The position numbers and the translations under genes are program-made. A DNA stretch of 64,000 nt from positions 19,656 to 83,655 of the forward strand of contig NZ_SRLQ01000027.1 of assembly GCF_004745805.1 (NCBI RefSeq), written 5' to 3'. The stretch is from Mycolicibacterium sp. CH28. GTDB taxonomy: Bacteria > Actinomycetota > Actinomycetes > Mycobacteriales > Mycobacteriaceae. Shown piece after piece: positions 62,801-64,000 of the stretch; positions within the stretch are counted from its first letter, which is position 1, and every line of letters begins with the position of its first letter. The notes below the pieces were generated by a model that worked only from the letters and a program-made list of their open reading frames with translations, was not told the origin of the DNA and ran no database searches.

Positions 62801-64000
62801 CGGTACGGCGCCGCCGGAGGAAGCCGCTGTCCGTAGTAGCTCGCGAACACCTCGCCCAACAGGATCGGCAGCGACCATCCATCCAACACGATGTGGTGGT
62901 TGGTCAGCACGAAGCGGTACTGATCGGACCCCGTCCGGATCAACGCCGCCCGAAACGCCGGCTGATTGCCCAACTCACACACCGCGACACGTTCGGCCGC
63001 ATACACCTGCTCGGTGAGCTCCTCGACGTCACTGCCGTCGGCATCCAGCTCGAAGTACTGCCAGGGCACCACCGGATCAACGGGAATCACCTGGACCGGC
63101 TCGGAAAACTGCTGGGAGAACCGGGCCGCGAGGTTGGGGTGCCGGCCCACCACCACCTGCACCGCCGCATGCAACCGGTCGGGATCCAACGGACCACCCA
63201 AACTCACATACAACTGCACCGCATAGACATCGTCGCCGCCCAGCGCAGCACTGGCATGGAACAACAACCCCTGCTGCAACGGAGTCAGCGGCAGAACATC
63301 AGCGATCCGCATCGGACCGGCGGAACCCGTCGAGCTGCTCTTGGCGACGACGGGCTTCGGAGCGGGCGGCTTGGCTGCCATTGGTTCCTGCCGTGCCTCC
63401 TGTCCTCCGATCAGTGCCGCGAGTTGGGCAACCGTAGGCGCGTCGAACAGTGCCCGCACCGAAAGGCGGTTGTTGGTAACCGTGTTCACCGAGGAGATCA
63501 GGCGCATCGACAGAATGCTGTCCCCGCCCAACTCGAAGAATGACTGGTCTACGCCGACTCGTTCCAGTCCAAGGACCTGGGCATAGATTCCGGCCAGGAT
63601 CTCCTCGACCGCATCAGTCGGGGCGCGATAGGAATCGCCACCCTGATAGTCCGGTGCCGGCAGCGCTTTGGTGTCGAGCTTGCCGTTGACCGTCAGCGGT
63701 AACGCCTCGATGGCCACCACCGCGGACGGAACCATATAGGCAGGAAGCGACTCAGCCACCGCCGCACGCACCGCCGCCGGATCAGCAGACCCCGTGATAT
63801 AGGCCACCAGTCGCTTGTCGCCGGCACGGTCCTCGCGGGCAATCACCACCGCTTGCTCGACACCATCCAACTCACTCAGCGCAGCCTGGATCTCCCCCAG
63901 CTCGATCCGGTAACCACGGATCTTGACTTGCTCATCGGCACGCCCCACATACTCGAGCTCACCGTTGCCGCTCCAGCGCACCAAATCCCCGGTGCGATAC
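50842..64000 (-). CDS. Giant non-ribosomal peptide synthetase (5' end beyond window)
   Basis: Over 4385 residues visible; the frame is open to the right edge. Domain order 5'-3' with approximate positions: partial A1 (64000-63650); T1 GGDSI (63640-63420); C1 LPLTPLQQG, HHIVLDG (63315-62050); A2 (61965-60480); T2 GGDSL (60450-60230); C2 HHIAADG (60180-58790); A3 (58745-57330); T3 (57290-57070); C3 (57020-55640); A4 (55590-54120); T4 GGDSI (54090-53870); E with HHLAVDGVSWR (53820-52490); C4 LPLTPLQQG, HHIVLDG (52395-51150); terminal T5 GGDSL (51080-50860). All carrier Ser and HHxxxDG motifs are intact. There is no thioesterase or reductase, and no A domain between C4 and T5. A4 has a Thr-like code. 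Convergent with the PKS operon. It should build a peptide of at least four residues. Confidence 0.95.
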   Translation of the reverse strand, partial: YRTGDLVRWSGNGELEYVGRADEQVKIRGYRIELGEIQAALSELDGVEQAVVIAREDRAGDKRLVAYITGSADPAAVRAAVAESLPAYMVPSAVVAIEALPLTVNGKLDTKALPAPDYQGGDSYRAPTDAVEEILAGIYAQVLGLERVGVDQSFFELGGDSILSMRLISSVNTVTNNRLSVRALFDAPTVAQLAALIGGQEARQEPMAAKPPAPKPVVAKSSSTGSAGPMRIADVLPLTPLQQGLLFHASAALGGDDVYAVQLYVSLGGPLDPDRLHAAVQVVVGRHPNLAARFSQQFSEPVQVIPVDPVVPWQYFELDADGSDVEELTEQVYAAERVAVCELGNQPAFRAALIRTGSDQYRFVLTNHHIVLDGWSLPILLGEVFASYYGQRLPPAAPYRRFISWLSGRDLDAARAAWGRVLAGFDTPTLVSAAGRASLGRRDVISSALSEQTTRELGDLARSCHTTVSTVLQGAYARVLMSLTGQCDVAFGTTVSGRPDEVLGADSMVGLLINTVPVRVRISAATTTVNLLDQLRNDHAQVLDHQHLALNEIHRVTGQDRLFDTFFVYENYPVDAATLSGADGMAVTGFSHREFNHYPIAMQALPGDELILRVEYDTDMFDKTDVEMLIERLKRVLAAMIADSTRPLSSIDVVGDAELAELDTWSNRAALTGSGSAAVSIPAMFASQAARVPEAPALTWGERFWTYRELDEVSNRFAHFLAGNGIGPGQRVALLLPRSAEAIVAILAVLKTGAAYVPIDPAAPSARMQLVLDDAAPAGVITNSELAERLSGQNLRIIDVHDLAVENYPSIALPAPAPDDIAYLIYTSGTTGIPKGVAITHQNVTELLAALETNVDMAGQVWSLWHSLAFDVSVCEMWGALLYGGRLVVVPESVARAPEEFHALLAVEQVTVLSQTPSAFYALQTADTLQPELGRQLTLRAVIFAGEALEPQRLRTWLDRHPGSPRLFNLYGTTETTVHASFREIVARDTDADVSPVGGPLADLAFFVLDQWLRPVPAGVVGDLYVAGPQAGLGYWRRPGLSSSRFVACPFGAPGERMYRTGDLVWWGADGELRYVGRADEQVKIRGYRIELGEVRAVLAGLEGVEQAVVVAREDRPGDKRLVGYVTGASAALEPTALRAALAQRLPDYMVPAAIMVIEELPLTVNGKLDRRALPAPEFADTDSYRAPTTAIEEILVGIYARILGLSRVGVDDSFFDLGGDSLSAMRLIAAVNTGLKADLSVRTLFEAPSVAQLAPRVGGADDQLKPLRPIERPAVIPLSFSQNRLWFLDQLQGPSPTYNMAVGLRLTGPLNAGALGAALADVAGRHETLRTMFAAPDGIPQQVVVPAEQADFGWDVIDAGDWSQAQLDEAVSAVALHSFDLAAEIPLQARLFRISADEHVVVAVAHHIAADGLSMGPMVHDLGVAYVCRCADLEPAWAPLPVQYVDYTLWQRAQFGDLDDGNSLIAAQLAYWQDALAGMPERLQLPTDRPYPAVADQRGATVGWQWPVELQQRIAQVAREHNATSFMVVQAALAVLLGRVGSTSDVAVGFPIGGRTDPALDALVGFFVNTLVLRVDIDGDPTVAALLAQVRARSLAAYEHQDVPFEVVVERINPTRSLNHHPLVQVMLAWQNLPGETSDDIALALGDLQVTQLPLDTHTARVDLAFSLTERWTRAGEPTGIGGMVEFRTDVFDSSSIETLVGRLERILVAMTADPARRLSSIDLLDAPERARLDAVGNRAVLAEPELDGVSIPELFAAQVDRAPEAVALTSGNLSMTYRELDESANRYAHLLTSHGVSAGNCVAILLDRSAEAVVVMLAALKVGAAYVAIDPALPESRIEFMLADAAPVAAVTAAALRSRLHGHDLAVIDIDDPAVDLLPNTALPAPDPDNIAYLIYTSGTTGTPKGVALSHRNLAHLAESAHPDLPAEQVWTQCHSYAFDFSVWEIWAALLGGGRLLVVPDAVVRSPNDFHALLLREHVNVLTQTPSAVAALRPEGLESVALLLGGEACPPEVVEQWAPGRVVINAYGPTEVTVYASMSAPLTLGAEVPIGAPPPTVALFVLDERLRPVPQGVVGELYVAGRGVGVGYIGRTGLTAARFVSCPFGAPGDRMYRTGDLVRWRPDGQLQYLGRADEQVKIRGYRIEPGEVQAVLADLDGVDQAVVIAREDRPGDPRLVGYFTGTADPVKIRVALAERLPGYMVPAAVLELPALPLTVSGKLDRRALPAPDYQDTENYRAPSTPTEEILAGIFAQVLGLDQVGVDDSFFDLGGDSLSAMRLVAAVNNSLGCGLAVRALFETPTVAQLAPRVSGDDTRSDPLVAYPRPDVVPLSFAQNRLWIVDQLQGPSPIYNLPVALRLRGQLDADALGAALADVVDHQESLRTRFPAVDGLPQQLVVPAGAANFGWSVIDATSWSDAELIDGIGAVTRHAFDLATEIPMQARLFRVAGDEHVLVAVVHHIAADGWSIGPLVRDLGVAYASRSAGEAPGWADLAVQYADYTLWQRSWLGDLADDESRISAELAYWEEALAGMPEQVQLPTDRPYPMVADYRGAWLEVQWPAELQQQVARVAREHNATSFMVIQAALAVLLSNLSANNDVAVGFPIAGRGDTALDELVGFFVNTLVLRVDLTGNPTFADLLAQVRRRSLSAYEHQDVPFEVLVERLAPSRSMAHHPLVQVVLAWQNFDWQAGDAAGLSLGDLQVEPMTVDTETARMDLTINLAERWNEAGDPAGIGGGIEFRTDVFDPATIQNMVGRLERVLAELTADPTRHLSSLDVLDAAEHARLDQVGNRAVLAQPVRSPETIASMFAAQAARTPDALALTFEGVSMTYRELDEAANRAAHVLAGRGAGPGQRVALLMPRSAEAIVAMVAVVKTGATYVPIDPSVPEARRRFVLGDAKPVAAVTTAALAEHLDGFSLSVIDMRDLTDPAVDTSVAMPGPGPDDIAYIIYTSGTTGTPKGVAIPHRNVTALLQTLDVDMDFSGQVWSQCHSLAFDFSVWEIWGALLYGGRVVVVPDAVVRSPDDLLALLVAEQVGVLSQTPSAFYALQAADAAQPALGARLTLESVVFGGEALEPQRMRSWLDRHPDSPRLINMYGITETTVHASFREIVAGDVDRAVSPIGVPLGHLGFFVLDTLLRPVPPGVVGELYVAGAGVADGYIGRAGLSSTRFVACPFGEPGARMYRTGDLMAWGADGELRYMGRSDEQVKIRGYRIELGEIQSVLGELAGVEQAVVIAREDRPGDKRLVGYVVGDVDPAAVRAALGDRLPPYMVPSAVVSIDTLPLTVNGKLDTRALPAPDYQDIDSYRAPSDAVEEILADIYAQVLGLERVGVDESFFELGGDSILSMQVVARARAAGVLCRPRDIFVEQTVAGLARAATLADGDNAVVDEGVGPLLATPIMRWLHDVPGPVDQFNQAVLIQAPVGVTEADVLVVLQAVLDRHAMLRLCVDDDDGAGGWTLSVPEPGSVDAGTCVQTVDVLSDEAVAEARSRLNPASGAMVSALWAVPTGQLLMIVHHLAVDGVSWRIMMEDFNLAWAQLHGGQQVELPAPRTSFARWASVLAEHAYHPEVVGQSERWRAITAVPEFLPAVQPAIDTYANSGTLSVELDPETTRMLLGEVPAAFHAGINDILLIAFALALTEFLDTAGAPIVIDAEGHGRQEDLAGDVESVDLSRTVGWFTTKYPVSLAVGGLGWGQVLAGDPGLGPVIKDAKEQLRALPDGLTYGLLRYLNDDVDLAGPDPTIGFNYLGRMGSGSGQVSGDIWEIREDGWKVTGAAATVPMPLMHTVELNAGTVETLDGPRLRAGWTWALSALDHTQVSHLSGLWFDALVGICAHVRDGGGGLTPSDIVPARLTQRQIDELCEAGEVADILPLTPLQQGLLFHANIAHSSGDDVYAVQMSVTLTGRLDPHRLHEAVQAAVRRHPNLVARFRAQFGEPVQVLPADPVVPWQYVDLSGATAEREERITQLCAVERSAVCDLADQTVFRVALIRIAPDQHRLVLTNHHIVLDGWSLTVLLQEVFAGYYGHRLPSAVPYRRFVSWLADRGVEAARRVWRESLAGFDTPTLVGPRDRLGLGPREVTSLRVSEETTRALNELARAHQTTVSTVLQAAWAQLLMSVTGQRDVAFGVVVAGRSAEVAGADSMVGLLINTVPLRVSASPESTVADLLDQLQSNRSRTLEHEYLGLSEIHRIAGREALFDTVFVYENYPTDTSLLSGADGLAVADVSSRDYYHYPLTVQAVPGNELDLRIQYRTDVFDSDRIQELIGQLDRALVAMTAEPGRLPAVVGVRNDQPLPAASTPKGRGYSAPTTDTEQILCDIYARVLGVECVGLDDSFFGLGGDSLSAMRTVAAINSALAAQVTLQTLFTTPTVRELSQRIGAVGG

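Overview
The window is actinobacterial and almost certainly from a mycobacterium. It carries high-GC genes in the mycobacterial order argS-lysA-thrA-thrC-thrB-rho-rpmE-prfA-prmC-sua5-wecA-atpIBEFHAGDC-murA-rrn, the fused AtpFH (b'-delta) subunit, a MurA with Asp in place of the fosfomycin-target Cys, and a typical rrn operon. The 16S rRNA has the short helix-18 form seen in rapid growers, so I infer a Mycolicibacterium-type rapid grower. I cannot name the species.

Layout. (1) 1-2510, minus: tlyA (cut by the window edge), a 58-aa protein, a HAD phosphatase and a TPR-type protein. (2) 2595-8420, minus: two terminator hairpins, 5S, 23S and 16S rRNA, leader with boxA, and two near-consensus promoters plus a third decayed copy. 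(3) 8468-18817: murA, a divergent cobalamin adenosyltransferase, a DUF2550 protein and the complete ATP synthase operon. (4) 19065-23373, minus: wecA, sua5-type gene, prmC, prfA, rpmE. (5) 23512-27845: a small accessory segment with an acyl-CoA synthetase and TetR, a DinB/MDMPI protein and MarR sharing a 23-bp palindrome, and a DUF3298 lipoprotein. (6) 27855-36587, minus: rho, thrB, thrC, thrA, lysA, argS. (7) 36720-36792: tRNA-Arg(CCG) with a terminator, followed by decayed DNA. This looks like the border between conserved core and accessory DNA. (8) 37414-40315: two paralogous secreted solenoid-repeat proteins with matching upstream promoter blocks, then a possible remnant of a third copy. 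(9) 40769-64000: a lipid/peptide biosynthetic cluster. It holds a fatty-acyl-AMP ligase, a divergent 2098-aa Mas/Pks5-like iterative PKS, an ICMT-like methyltransferase, a ferritin-like predicted metal-dependent hydrolase, and a giant convergent NRPS that runs off the right edge.

How it works together. Regions 1-4 and 6 are housekeeping: ribosome, peptidoglycan and arabinogalactan precursors, respiration, translation termination, and Asp-family amino acids. Region 9 reads as a lipopeptide (or lipid plus peptide) pathway. The FAAL would load a starter acid, the PKS would build a methyl-branched, fully reduced chain, and the NRPS would assemble a peptide with the visible order A(partial)-T-C-A-T-C-A-T-C-A-T-E-C-T. 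The last complete adenylation domain has a Thr-like specificity code and is followed by epimerisation. The NRPS ends in an unusual C-T unit with no A, TE or reductase domain.

The most unexpected points are the A-less, release-less NRPS end, the duplicated secreted repeat proteins with a shared ECF-like promoter block, and the rrn operon flanked by murA on one side and the tlyA block on the other. In M. smegmatis, as I recall it, those two flanks belong to two different rrn operons.
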